In this document: positions 45,801-58,440 of the stretch, one piece after another
Position numbering within the stretch: position 1 is the first letter of the stretch
Layout: the number at the start of each line of letters is the position of its first letter
Assembly: GCA_013398955.1 (NCBI GenBank)
Contig: VWPU01008482.1
Span: 62,001-126,000 of the forward strand
DNA: 64,000 nucleotides
Origin: Callaeas wilsoni
Lineage: Eukaryota > Chordata > Aves > Passeriformes > Callaeidae
Direction: 5' to 3'
Notes under the pieces: model-generated
Told to the model about the DNA's origin: nothing
The model's input: only the letters and a program-made list of their open reading frames with translations
The model's database searches: none
Program-made: the position numbers and the translations under genes

Positions 45801-47276
45801 TACCCAATGATTCAACCAACAACACCTTCAACCAGCAACAAGTCTGGCTTTTCCTGCTCGGTTTTGTTCCTTCTTCCATATTTATTTCCTTCAGCGACCC
45901 TTATTCCCTCTGAATAAATCACTTTTCGCTGGCTGCCACCGTCAGTCGGAGCCTCTCGTTCTTCCACGAATTTGGTACAAACTTTTCCCAGCCTGTTTTG
46001 TTCCCGTGGCCCGTGTGCCACACCATCAATCCCTGGATGGACAGTGCTTTCCCAATGGATCAGCTGCCATGTTTAAGTGTCCCTGATGGTGACAGGAGCA
46101 AAGCACAGAGTTATGGATCGAGCAGCAGCACGTTCTCCCCAGGCTGGGGGGGTTTGCAGAGACTCCCCGGGAGCAGGCAGTGCCCTTGGGCGCTCTCAGC
46201 ACTCAGTAGTGACAGTTCTCCTCACAATTAATGATCCAATATTGCCGATCTGCCCGCAGCCCCGGGCTTGGCGGGTGTAGCCCTTTGGGATATGTCACCC
46301 ACAGCATTTCAGGGCTCACGGGATTAAAGCTTTGTTCAAATTCCTCTCTGGGGATGGGAGGGAAGGATCGGTGTTTTTCTTGCGTGTGCCTTAGCTCTAC
46401 TTTCCTGTACCTCGGCACGTTTGTCTGCACCTCTCACATGCCTTTACACGACCTCCAAACTCGTACTCTTTCATTTTTCCTGTGGGTGCAGGATGTACAC
46501 AGACTCGTGCACGAGCCTTTGTGTAAAGCATAAACAAAGACTGGATAATGCCCGTGCTGCTGAGAGCCCCAGCTTTTTGTAGGAGTTAAGGAGCCTTGTA
46601 CATCCGAGTGAGCTCTGGGTTACAAATATCTCTAAATCCCGGGTAATTAGCACGGAGCTGCTGCTCTTGCACCATCCTCCTCCGCTTGGCACGTGGAGAA
46701 TGGCTCTGGGCACACACGGAGTAGAGGATTCGTTTTGAAATTCTGTTTCTTTGCTGAGAGTTTGGCTGAATATTTGACCTTTTGATTTGGGGAGTGACGG
46801 TAAAAGTCAAGTGGTTGTGGCGCTTTGGGCTTTTACAGGAGTGCAGAGGAACCGCGAGTTCCTGAGCAGCTGAGCTACAGAGTAACTGGCTGTGTGCACA
46901 AATGGAGGCTTGTTAGCACCTACAGATATTATTTTTAAAGGATGCAGTGCTGGCATGATGCGGATTATTCAGAAACCGAGCAAAACCGTGTGAGAAATCA
47001 GGTAGATAATGAGCTTAATGACGCGACTAAACGAGGGCTGGTGAGTGCTGAAGTGATTCTTGCTGCTTGTCAGATTAAAAGAGCGTTTCAAAGCGAATTT
47101 TGGAGCGGGGCTGCGGCAGCTGCGGCCGGCACGGGGCCATCCCGAGGCTCTTCCCGGCTCTCCGAGGGGAGTTCATTCCTGCGGGGAGTCCGTTCCGCGT
47201 GTTGCGCCTGCCTGCCTCGAACACACCCCCCGAAAGTTGGACTCATGCATCTTAGTAAGTATTTCAGTTATGCTAT
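42827..47276. other. PDE4B: PDE4B intron before UCR2, repeat-poor
   Basis: The intron opens with GTACGTG. No CR1 copy or exon was recognised, which contrasts with the CR1-dense DNA upstream. Confidence 0.5.
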
Positions 47277-47284
47277 TGACGTCA
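47277..47284. promoter_or_regulatory. Full palindromic CRE (TGACGTCA)
   Basis: A perfect CRE octamer with ATT before and ATG after, about 4.5 kb into the intron before UCR2. In mammals the promoter of the cAMP-inducible short form PDE4B2 lies in that intron. Function is inferred, not shown. Confidence 0.4.
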
Positions 47285-49379
47285 ATGCAGTCATTAAATA
47301 GATTGCCGGCCCTCCCAGCAGCAAACCTGTGCCAAAGACCTAGAGGCAGACACATTTTAAAAGAAGAACATCAGGTTTGCCTTTAGCATTTGGAGAGAAT
47401 AAGGAAAAAGTTTCTTCTGAAGTCACCCTTTGCAATAAGGGTGGTTTTTAGCTTCATTTTCTAAGGCTCATTTTCGGTGAAGATAATTGCTGTGTTTTAT
47501 TGAACACACGTTTGTTGTGTTGCTGTGTGCATAAGCAGCTCCAAACGAGACCAAAAAGTCGTTTTTGTGACCAGCTCTGGCTGACAAGTGACACTTGTTT
47601 CAGGTCTCCTGGCTAGATTTATTTGGGTATCAAGTGACAGGAGGCATTCAGGCAAACCTGCTTAGCCTTTGACTCCCGAAATTCTGCCAGGATTGATTTC
47701 ATGACATCTATATAAGAAAATAGCCTTCATTTCTCCTCGGCAGGCTCTGAAGACACACAAGCTAATCATGACTCCATAGCAACGGATAAAAACTGTTTTC
47801 CCCTCCGCCCCACCTGTGGATGTCACATGAAGATGCTCCACGTGCTGCTGCCATCAGGAGCCTGTCACTCCTCGGGGCCAGCTGCCTCCTGCAGCCGTGC
47901 CTGAGCGGGCTCCCTGAGCGTTCCTCCGTCCTGCCGTATTCCCGAGGCTGGGCTGCCTCAGCCAGCCGTTCCCACCCCGGGAGATCCCGGGTGCTGGAGC
48001 AGCTCTGGGCCGTGCGGGTCCCCGTTCCCGGTCGGGAGAGGATCCGGACAGAGGCTCCCGAGGGGCTGGGAGCTGAGCCCCGAGGACACGCGTGGGTGGC
48101 ATCCTCGGGCGGGTGCGGGGAGCGGCTTTGCCTTGCCAGGAGGAGCAGGTCTGTTGTAACAGCAGCAGCAATGCGTTTTGGAAAGGTCACGGAGCCAAAC
48201 CTCTGGTTTTTGGTGTGGTTTCATCATTTCACTGATGATCCCACACTCAGCTGCGCTGGATAAACCATCAGTCCAGTCTGGGTTATTAAAAGGGCTTTAT
48301 CTGATGGGTGGCTTCTTTCGGGGTGACCCAGGCAGCTGCAGCCCCGCGGTGGCGGTGGAGGGACCTCGGGCGCGGCACGGTCCCGTTGCGTCCCTGACTC
48401 CGGTGCTCTGTGAGGCCGGCTCGGGCTCCGCTGCCATCCCGCTGCCTTGCGCAAGGGCCCTGCGGAGACAATGGGGCTCTGCCATCGCTCCTATCAGAGC
48501 TGATAAAATCTGTGTCTCTTTTGTTCGCTCCGCGGAACGATCAGGGCTGCTGGGGGGGAGGTTTTGACAGCGCAGTCCTCAGCGCCCTGAATGAGTTCCA
48601 GAGAACGGGAGATGTGTCCTGGATCAGAGGGAAACACAACCCGAACCAAACAAAACCACCCAAACCAAACCTCTGGCAGGCCGGGTTATTTTTTTATAAA
48701 CCCACAGTCTGTGCATGCCTTAGGGATGAACATCGTCCCGCTGGTTGAGTCCTTTCAGCTTCCATGTCACAGCATTTCCAGGCAGCGGAGGCTGGAGAGG
48801 GCTCCCCAAAGCCCCCAGCAGCAGCTCGGCCCCACAGCTCTGGAGAAGTTTCTCCTTCCTCGCCCAGGCTGAGCTCGGTGCGGAGCCTTGTGTCCTGGAC
48901 ACAGCTGGCCATGCGAGTGGGAGAAGCTGCATCCAAAATCCGTGCGGAGACATTCCCAGGGAAAGGCACTGCTCAGATCCCAGAGCCAGCCCCAAGGGCC
49001 AGACCTTTGCCCTCCTGCAGGATCTGATTCCCAGTGGAAGATGCTTTCTTCTTGTGTTTTTAAAAGTGTTTCAAACGTTGTGTTCTGATTCTCAGCAGCC
49101 AAATCGTTTGGTTCATACCTGGGCAGGAATTCCCAAATATTTTTTGTATTTATTAGGCTTGGTGGGAGCAGGGTTTGGTTCCAGGTTGGAGGGGAATATA
49201 CAGACGGAAAAGCGCTGTTCCTGAAGGACAGAACTGGGATTTGCTGTCCTCTGCAGGGACATTCTGCCCACCAAACTTAACTCTACAGTTTCAAAATAAC
49301 AAAGATTAAAACTTTCAGAGCTTTAAAAATCACGGTAGAATTAAAAGAGGAAGCAAAGGGCTGCTCTGGAACTTTCCCC
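47285..49379. other. PDE4B: PDE4B intron with CpG-rich stretch, no gene
   Basis: About 47820-48560 is relatively rich in GC and CpG. No recognisable first exon of a short PDE4B form was found there. Confidence 0.45.
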
Positions 49380-49860
49380 TCTATTTCATAAGGAATTGCA
49401 TCCATTCTGATTCACACTCAGCAGCTGCCAAACTGAACAATGAACATATTGATTGTTTCCATGTTCAAATCACCCAGAAATGTTCTGGTTTTATCACCAG
49501 TTTCATCTCCCGATGAACTAAAAATGATTTCTGTAGCCAAGCAAGGTGTGCTAATTAATGTAACCATCATTGTGCAACCGGGGAGGAATGTTACACTAAG
49601 AGTTAATGAAACATTTCATTGTACTATTTGCTCTAAGAAGTGCCTGTAAATGACAGCCTTAAGGATGCTATAATTGCAATGCCTTTTTTGACAGAAAGGA
49701 AACAACTGCTAATTATTTATGGTTATTAATCAAACCTGTCAGTTTATTCAAAGTTCATTCGGTTCAATGTAAATATGTATGATTACCAACATTTAAATGT
49801 TTTAAGCAGTAGCCTTTAAAAACTATTTAAATACACCTCTCCTTGTGGGATATATTCTCA
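49380..49860. promoter_or_regulatory. Candidate conserved non-coding element
   Basis: This AT-rich, CpG-poor stretch has no repeat signature and many homeobox-like ATTAAT and TAATT words (for example 49551-49560 and 49709-49730), a look common in vertebrate enhancers. A 69-residue open frame (49440-49649) is probably chance. Conservation could not be tested here. Confidence 0.3.
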
Positions 49861-52800
49861 CATCTAAAAGTGGCATTGATTGGCTTTGCCGTGCATTCAA
49901 GCACAGAATCATTTTAGGAATCCAGAATAAAAAAACACTCTAAAATCCTGCAGGATGTTGATTTGACAATTATTATCTTTTAATTTTATAACCAGGACTG
50001 TGCCTCTGGAAGTGACAAACATGAGCCAGGAGCAGGACCTGACCCAAGGTTTGCTGGGATCCAGGATCCATTTTTCAGTGCTAAGGCGCTCCATGGTTAA
50101 ATTGAATTTTAAAGGAACTATGCATTTTAATGTAGATATTCCAGTATAAATATCCTGCTGTCAGAAATCTCCCTTTCCAAGAGGAAATTAATCATCTGTG
50201 CATGCTAAACTCCTCCACCACACCTTCACACTCTTCAAAAGCTTTCTGAAACAGACTTCTTCCCTGTACCTCAAAGCCTCCAGGTTCCAAGCATTTGGAG
50301 AGAGGCTTTGGATGCAGCTTGCCAGGTCCCTTGGAGCAGATTCCAGACACTCCAATGTTTCCATTCCAAGTGGGTTGAATCCAATCAGACCTTTCATGCC
50401 TCAAGCGTGTGTTTAGGGAGGTTTGACAAGCTTAGCACTTCATCCCAAAATGCTTCTGAAATGTCACATTTTACAAGCAATGTCTTTTTCTTTAAATGTC
50501 GTATATTAGGCTGACAAAAGCAGGAGTTGGTCAGAGCAATCTTTGTGTTCTCTGAAAAACCAGGGGAGAATTCTGGGAATTGAAAAGCCAGCCTGTTTTC
50601 CTGCGCTCTTCCCTCCCTCCCTGCCTCATTCCCTGGATAAAGTTTACAAGAAGTGACCCAAAATCATGTCCCTGCTGTTACTGACTCGAGAACAGGACAT
50701 TTGGATCCATGCTGGGAGCATTTGTGCTGGTCTGGGACAGCCCAAGAGGATGTGGGATAACGTCTGTTCCGTGGGGATCGTCACTGAGCACAGCGTGGGG
50801 CCAGTCCTGCGAAGAAAATTCCAAGAATAAACACACACAAGTGCGGGGTTTGTTGGAAATGGACCTTGCTGGCATTTGACAGCTGTGAAATGTTTTCCTC
50901 CCTGTTCTTCCCGAAGATCCTCTTGAAGAGGAGAACTCCAGGGAGAAGTTTCCAGTTGAACTGGAGTGCTTCTGGTTTATGGGACATAGTCCCCATCCAG
51001 CTCCTCCTCAAATACTGCTGGGCCTCCATCTGAATTCCAGCTCTTTCTTTGGGCAGGGTATTTCCCAAAATTCCTGTTGCTGAACTGTTTGCAGCTTCCC
51101 GAGTTTCAACTCTGTTGCATGGAGCTTTTCAACATTTCCATCCCCTTCCAGTGGGAACATCCCGTGCAGGTAAAAGCCAGAAAGCTGCTCCTCACCCTCT
51201 CCAGATCAGGAGGAGGAACCCCAGCAGAGATGCTGCTCACACCACATTTTCCAGCAGCAGCTGCTCCCTCTTTTGTAACGCTTCCAAATGTGGCTGTGAG
51301 TGCTGCTAGAACAGCTCCTGGTGCACATTGCCTCGAGTGGGGAGTCGTGTGCTGCCTAAAATCCCCAGAAATTGTGTGAATTGTGCTGAATTTACCGCAC
51401 GGAATTAATGACAGTGTGAGCGACAGCGCGGAGACCTTGGCCGAGGCTGACACCAGGTGCCTCTTATGCTGCTAAATGTAAGAAGTTCTGGAAGGTGCCT
51501 CAGAAAATAAAACTTAGAGCAGGAAAAGTAACCCCAGGAATAATCCCCAGCAGGCCAAGCCATAGCTGACCTTCAGCGGGGAACATTTCCATTTCCATGT
51601 CCATTCAATCCGATATTTGAACAGGGATTGTTAATAAGAGGTGCTTTTAATGCTGACATTTTGATTTCCTTGAACTCAGGTTGAGGTGCTTAAATAAATG
51701 TATTTTTGAGGGCTTTAATCAAATGGTTTTTGAGAGTGAAAGGCTGTTCTTAGCTCTGCTGGCTGCAGCCATTTGGGGAGTGGTTACGCTTTCAAGTCTG
51801 CCTGTCATTACTGAGTTTATCCCCATCTGCCCCTTCCAGGCATCTCTGTGGTGTAAACAACCTGATTTAGGTCAGGACTGACCCCGGGTTTAAGGAATGT
51901 TGTCGTACAGGACTCAGACCCTCACATTTGGCTAAAATAGTCCAGATACAGAAAAAAAAAATCACAAATAAATTAATATGTGGTGTTCTTTAATATCAAA
52001 TTCTGATTATGGATAACCGTGGAATGAATCCGATGTTGTTTTCCTGGTAATTTCAGGGAAAATATGGTCCCATGTCCCAAACACACCTTTTAGAAAGCCA
52101 GGGTGTGCTCGCAGGTGGAGATCAGCACGTGCAAGGTTTAATATGGAAGATTAAAAGCTGTCAAAACAAATGATGCTGCTTTGTAGGATCCTGCCATCTC
52201 CCTCTTCCTCCCCACCCCGTTCCCCGTGGGACTCACTCCGTGATTTTCAGCAGATTATTCCGAAAGCTCTACGTGCACTTGGGGAAACAGAAAGGCCAGT
52301 GAGTCACAAGCCGTGCACTGAGGGAGGCGAATACCCAGGATTAGCACGGGGATGTTTCAGCTCTGCCGTCAGCTACCGAGCAGTTTGGGTTTGGGACTTG
52401 AGGCTCACCCCAAAATCAGAGTTACGGTGTGGGGGGGGGCAAAACCCGTGTGTTTTGGGGAGCCGCCACACAGCTCACATGCAAAATATTGTGTGTTGTG
52501 AAAAGCTGGAGGGCTGTGGATTAGGAAACAGCTTTTGAGCTGCTGTGCTGTGAGATTGTCCGGGCTCTCCGTGCTGGTTGTGCTCCCTGACTTCGCCGTG
52601 TCCCGCGCTGCAATCCCAGATCCGCCGATAGCGCTGACTCACGGCTCCACTTCCCAACCCGATCGGTCCAAACAGGCCATTTTTTGCAACATTCTGCATT
52701 CTTGGGTGACTCTGCTCTGTGCAGATATCCCTGGATCTCCGCGGGAGGATGACAGTCCCAGGCATTTCGGTGAGAGGCAAACCAAGGGCACGGAGTTCAG

Positions 52801-55800
52801 CTGAGGTGAATCGGCGAGGTTGACATTTCCCCCTTGGGTGCATAAAATATCTGTTGGAGGAAAACAGATTAAAATTCCAAACTAAAGCAGGTTTTTAAGC
52901 TGCCATCCTAAAGGATAATGCTTTCAAGTAATTACATTTGGCCATGAAAAAAACACCATTTCATTATATTTTATAATTAATATCATTGAAATGCTCACTC
53001 AAAATGTAAGGGGTGACTTTGTGTCCTGTCTTTCCATGGCTCGAGCAAGGCATGGGGACACAAAGGGTACTATGTGTCTTAAAGGATTCCTATGGATTAT
53101 AGCTGGGATGCTTCCAGAAACCACATTCTTAACTTTCATATTGAAAAACTCCAGGAAATTAAATTGAGGGGAAACAGAGGACAATTTAGTGTTAAATCGT
53201 GACCTTTTAACCTTCCCAGGAGCCGAGGAAGCTGATTTAAACAGGTCTAGCATTTTACCGGTGGCCCCTGCTACGTGGTTGAGGTGACGTGGGCAGCCTT
53301 GCTCTGCCCCTTGTTTAATATTTCTGAATAATTTTCCTCACAAAGAGCTAAGGATTAATAATGAACTTTGTCTTTGCATCCAATGCCAGTGGCCAAGTGG
53401 AGCTTTTCAGGTAGATCCAGCATCACGCTTTGAACTTCCAGGATTCATCCCTGAGGTTCCTCTTCCATTTCCTACTCCAGCATTTATTTCACCACAAAGG
53501 ACTTTCACTCTTGACAGGCTCTTTAGACCAGAAGTTGTATTATCTCCAGGTTAACCCGGTTCAAAACCCGATTTAATGGCTCCAGATGGGTCTGGGGGTG
53601 AAAGCAACACCTGGATTTTGGGGGCAGAGCCAAGTGAGGACCTTTCTGCTCGCGGTTTGCCAAACTCTTGAGACGGTGACACACAGCACAGTTAATGCTC
53701 TGCGTCTCTCAGGCTTTGGGGTTGTTTTTTCCTCTGCTTGAACTCAGATCGTTGATGTGTGGTCTGGTTGGGGAGTTCCTTCCGTGCCGTGGGCCTCTTG
53801 TGAAAGTCAGCTCGGGGTTTCAGAGGAGTTTTTGGGGCGCCTGCAGGGGTGCAGGAGGTGTTTTTGCGCAGGACCCAGGGAGCTCGGGATGGAGGAGTTG
53901 GGATGGAGGAGTTGGGATGGGGAGAGCCCCTGGGCTCGGCTGGGGGCTGGCACAAGCGGAGCCCCTCTCCAGCACTTCCAGCTCCCGGTAGGAATCCTCG
54001 CCTGGCTGTGGCTGAGCCAGCTCCAGAACCGGAAGCCGTCCAGCCACAACAGCCCAGGATGGTGCCCCACCTAATTAAGGCTGTTGAAAGGCAGGGCTAA
54101 TTAGTCTAGGTGGAGCGCCTCGTTAGCACAAGGATGTTGCTTCCAGGATCCAAGTTGGTTTCCCCGCACGTGTGAGCTCCCCAGCGCTCTTGGAGCCAGC
54201 CCACATGCAGCAAATGAGATAATGCAGTGCCCAGGTAAATCCTAGGTGGGTACCGAGGCCATTGCATCATCATATCCTGAGTTTTCCGGGGCTTTCTCAC
54301 ACTCCTGCACTCACGTGTGCTCGGGAAGAAAACACTTCTGCTCACACAGTAAAACGTTCTTGCTGTGACCCAGCCTGGCCTCGTTTAGTTAGAGAAATAA
54401 AAACACAATGTGGGCACACTGTGATTTGCAGGAAATTTGGATTGGGATTTGAAATCCTGAGGCTCAGCTCTAGGGCTGGGCTGGAGGCTTGCTTCCCATC
54501 CAAAATAATGGGCATCTCCATCCCAGCCTGCAGCTCTCTGGGCTCTTTTCACTGCTCTTTGAGGACCGCGTGGAGTAAAGCTGTGACGGGGCTTCACTTG
54601 ATTTAAAAATCCCTCATCACCTTGGAAATTCCATCTTCAGAAATGTGTTCAAAGTGTGTTAAATTCCCTGCAAAATCATTCCCGGTGTTCTGCCTGCAGC
54701 TCCCTCCCTTGTGTGCGCTGTCCATCTTCTGCACTCGTTGTTAGGCCCTGAGTAGGAGAATTACTCTCTTGCTTCCTATTTTTCCTGTCTTGTGATTAAG
54801 GCAAGAATCCTACAGGGCAACGGCGAGTCAGCGCGGTCAGTAAAAGGATAATGTGCCAAACCCTGAGATAAAGTTGGAACTGAGGAATCTTTCCCGTTCA
54901 TCCGACAGGCCAAGATTAGATTCCACCCCTCTTGCCATTTCTGCTTCTCCCTCTCGGTGGACCGAGGAATTCCTACTATGCAGGCAAATCCCGTTCCCAG
55001 ATTCCCCGGTGATAGCGCTGCTAAGTGACATCTGACAGGATGCTTCCTGCATTTTGTTACTTCCATTTGGCACCATAAAAGCACTGTCACTTACCCCTCT
55101 GATTTGTGGCACCTCCGCTGCATTGTTCCCTCCAGGGGGAAGGACACTGGGAATTGGGATTGCCTTGTGGTAAAAAGCACCATCCCACCCTACAGGAGAT
55201 GCTATCTCCAGTCGAAATCCTTCCTCTGAACGTCTCCAGTTTTCCTTCCTCGTTAGCATTTCAGATTAAACCTTTAGGCTTATCTCCACATCAGAAATTA
55301 CCTCTCTGGGAAGCTTCATCAACTTCTATCAGCCACCTTTAGGTGTTCTTGGTGTTCACGCCTCGTTTTTTGCACCTCATTGTCATGCAGAAGGTGCAGT
55401 GGAGCTTTGCTTTGGGAATCTGGAGCTTTCATCTCTTCCTGCAGCACCTTCAAAGCTGAGCTTTTCACGGCTGACGTACAATCGGACACGTTAAAACACA
55501 CAAGGTAGATATAAAAGTGGTTTTTGAGTTTAATTGAGGACCAAGAGCTTTTATTAGCTGCTCCTTTACCAAGTGTCCCCAGTGCTCTGTTGGAGATGTT
55601 AGTATTGTTTGTTGTGTGGGAATGAAGATTCCTGGTGAAACATCTTCTGCAACGCCCATTGAAGCTCAGGTCCTTCACTCCCAGCGACATTTGGGAAATC
55701 CAGATCTTGGAAAGACAATGCTCTGCATTTTTCAGTCTGTGTTTAAGGTGTCTGTGGGGGTATCCCAGGGTGCCCCAAAAACTACAGCTGTGCCCCCCAA

Positions 55801-56173
55801 CCAACTCCTCCATCAGTTCAGAGCTGCTGGGCTTATCCCAGTGGGTGTCCTGGCTCTCGGCTGCCTCTTCCCCGACATCCTCCTCTCCCAGAAGCAGCAT
55901 CCCCATCCTCTCCCGAAGGGGTGATGCTGTTGGGACTCTCAGTGTCCTGCGGCCCACCCCAGGGGGCCCTGGCTGATGCCACTGGAGGGCTGACTCCAAT
56001 GGGAAGTGCCATTCCCACAAAGCCTGGCCAAACCGAGCGACTTCTCCAGCTCCGGAGATAACGAACCGCGATCACCGCGCTGTGCGCTAATTGCTAAGCA
56101 GTTCTGGTTCCTCTAACAGTCAGTGAGCTGCCAGCCCATGCTGGTGGCCTCGGTGACCCGATTCTCATGACCT
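49861..56173. other. PDE4B: PDE4B intron, repeat-poor, no gene
   Basis: No exon, RNA gene or CR1 copy was recognised over more than 6 kb. Minor low-complexity items only: a GGATGGAGGAGTTG tandem near 53887 and a G run at 52431-52438. Confidence 0.45.
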
Positions 56174-56206
56174 GGGTGGTGATCCACCACCCCAACCGGT
56201 ACCGGT
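56174..56206. repeat. 8-bp hairpin followed by a 12-bp perfect palindrome
   Basis: GGGTGGTG (56174-56181) pairs perfectly with CACCACCC (56185-56192) across a 3-nt loop. Two bases later ACCGGTACCGGT (56195-56206) is a perfect palindrome made of two ACCGGT halves, which resembles paired Grainyhead-type AACCGG words. Confidence 0.7.
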
Positions 56207-56879
56207 GGGTACAGTCAGGACTCTGCCGGTTTGTCCAGTTCTGCCCTAACCGGCTTCCTCGGGGCTCGGCTCCCGCTCCGGGCTGACCTCTTGGGATGAG
56301 CTCCCTTGAAATGCTTCATTTCTGCTTCCCAACAGTGGCCGGGCCCCCATGACTGCTGTCCTGCTGCTCACGCTGGGGTGGGTTAAGGAGCTGGGATCAA
56401 AGCAAACTGGGACTGGTCAGCACCAGGGCTCTGCAAGGACTCCTCTGTTTGCTGCCCAGGCCTCCCACTCCTGCTTGCTCTCAAGACTCTGTCATTGTCA
56501 TGAGATTCATTTCACCCCACTTCAGCCACCTAAAAATTATAGACCAGTCTTAAGTGATGGCTGCTTTTTGAAGAAAACCTATTGTGAGCTCGGGAGCAAA
56601 CCATCCTGTTGTGCAGGAAGATCAGGAATTCCAGTGGAAGCCGACTCGGTGAAGCAAGGAGCTTCTCAGAGAGTCAAAATGCAAGAAGAGAGCAGGCAAA
56701 GAGTGGGAAAGGCTGGGAATAAGGGAGGCATGGACAACGTTGGGCATGTGGGGTGAGTTGGGCTGACCAAAGGCTGATGGAGCTGTGAGTGCTGAGGGGA
56801 CTCCAGTGTGGGCAAGGAGCAGGGAAGGAAAATCCAGAAAAAAGTGTTGATCCATGGGTGAAACCACCTAACGATAACG
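56207..56879. other. PDE4B: PDE4B intron, nothing recognised
   Basis: No gene or named repeat was identified. Confidence 0.4.
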
Positions 56880-57300
56880 GGTGCAGGAAAAGCCAAAATA
56901 TTCAGTGGTTTTTTTTGCCTCAGTCTTCATCCCCCAAGCTGTTTGGGAAGATAAGGGATAGAGGGAGCAGCAGGTTAGGGACAACCTAGAGGAGGTGGAG
57001 GTGTCCAAGTCATTGGACAAGGATCAGGCTGGAAAAGCTGTGAGGTCAATGTGAGTCGCTCATGGAAATTGCGGTGCTTAGGAAGGTGACAACAGGAAAA
57101 AGGTGCATCTTTGAGAAAGGTGGAGCAGATAAGGGAGCTATGGACTGGTCAGACTCTTCTCATCACCGAGAGGTCACTGGGGATGTCCTCTGGAGTCTAT
57201 CTCCAAACTCCTGAAAGATGAGAAAGAAAACTGGGAATGGTGGATGAAGACTTGCCAAAGCAAATTGTGTTGGAAAGGCCCAACCTCCTCCTCCAAGGGC
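56880..57300 (+). mobile_element. Old CR1 LINE relic, internal RT region
   Basis: TTTGCCTCAGTCTTCATCCC, GGAAAAAGGTGCATCTTTGA and GAGCTATGGACTGGTCAGAC, then CTCCAAACTCCTGAAAGATG and CAAAGCAAATTGTGTTGGAA, follow the order of CR1 ORF2 just before and within the N-terminal part of the reverse-transcriptase domain. Frameshifts are frequent. It is the only internal, non-3' CR1 piece seen in the window. Identification is from memory of CR1 sequence. Confidence 0.6.
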
Positions 57301-57965
57301 TGGAGGGCGGCCTGGCCCTGGGTGGGCGTGCAGGGAGCACTTTGGCACCATTTCCCACGGCATTCCCACATGGCAGCTGCTGACAGGGCTGGGATTGCTG
57401 GACACCAGGCTCCCAGGGTGGGGATGAAGGCTGCGTGTCCCGTCGGTGGCTGATGGCAGGGAGGCCGTGGGGTGTCCAGCGGTGCCCTGCAGCTGCTCGA
57501 GCATCAGGCTGGTGCTGGTGCTCAGCTGGGATGGTCCTGCTGCGGGGCAGGTGACCTCTGGGGGTCCCTTCCTGTGGCTGGGGCAGAGAGGTGCCTCCTG
57601 CAGCGGGCAGAGAGTGGCAGGCACCTCGGGAGGGCGATTCGGCCCATCCCAGCGTGCTCAGAATAGACCAGGATCACCCTTGGAGCTCCCAGCCGCTTTC
57701 CACTGCTGTGCGGGGAGCTTAGGTGATTAACTTTGGGCTGGCTAAAGATAGCCCGGCCGGGCCCCCCACGGCAGTGACATTTCTCCAAGCTAAGATTTCT
57801 GCTCGGATTACCCCGCAGCTGGCCCGGGGCTCAGAGCTCAGCGCTTGCTGTTGACTCAGAAACATCGCTGCTACTATGGCACTGAGTGACTCCCCGGGCT
57901 CTGCGGCTCTTCTGTCCCACTCCAGTCACACTGCAGGAATTCCTCTGCTTCCTGGCTGGGCCTTC
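57301..57965. other. PDE4B: PDE4B intron, nothing recognised
   Basis: No gene or named repeat was identified. Confidence 0.4.
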
Positions 57966-58440
57966 TTCCTTCTTGGGATGCTGCAGCCCTTTGGTTTTGT
58001 GGCATTCCCAGCAGACAGGAGGATTTTCCTTCTCCCTTTCATTCCCTGTCATGACAGGAATTGGGACTCCTTCTTGGAACCATTTTGTTCTGTGGCATTC
58101 CCTGCATCCAGGAGGTTTTTCCTTCTCCTTTTCATTCCCTGTCATGACAGGAATTGGGGCTCCTTCTTGGAACCGTTTTGTTCTGCGGCATTCCCTGCAT
58201 CCAGGAGGTTTTTCCTTCTCCTTTTCATTCCCTGTCATGACAGGAATTGGGGCTGCTTCTTGGAACCGTTTTGTTCTGCGGCATTCCCTGCATCCAGGAG
58301 GTTTTTCCTTCTCCTTTTAGTTCCCCGTCATGACAGGAGTTGGGGCTCCTTCTTGGAACCGTTTTGTTCTGTGGCATTCCCTACATCCAGGAGGTTTTTC
58401 CTTCTCCTTTTCATTCCCTGTGCCTTCTCTTGGTGGGACA
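57966..58440. repeat. 93-bp minisatellite, about five units, with palindrome
   Basis: The ATTCCCTGTCATGACAGG anchor occurs at 58041, 58134 and 58227, with altered copies at 58320 and 58413: exact 93-bp spacing. Units carry CTTCTTGGAACC, TTTTGTTCTG, CATTCCCTGCATCCAGGAGG and TTTTTCCTTCTCC. The first unit is the most diverged. CCTGTCATGACAGG is a perfect 14-bp palindrome in the first three anchors. Because 93 is a multiple of three, long repetitive open frames exist on both strands; I do not regard them as genes. Confidence 0.95.

Noticed and set aside
49440..49649. 69-residue open frame in AT-rich intron
   Set aside because: There is no recognisable domain. It is likely chance inside a possible non-coding element.
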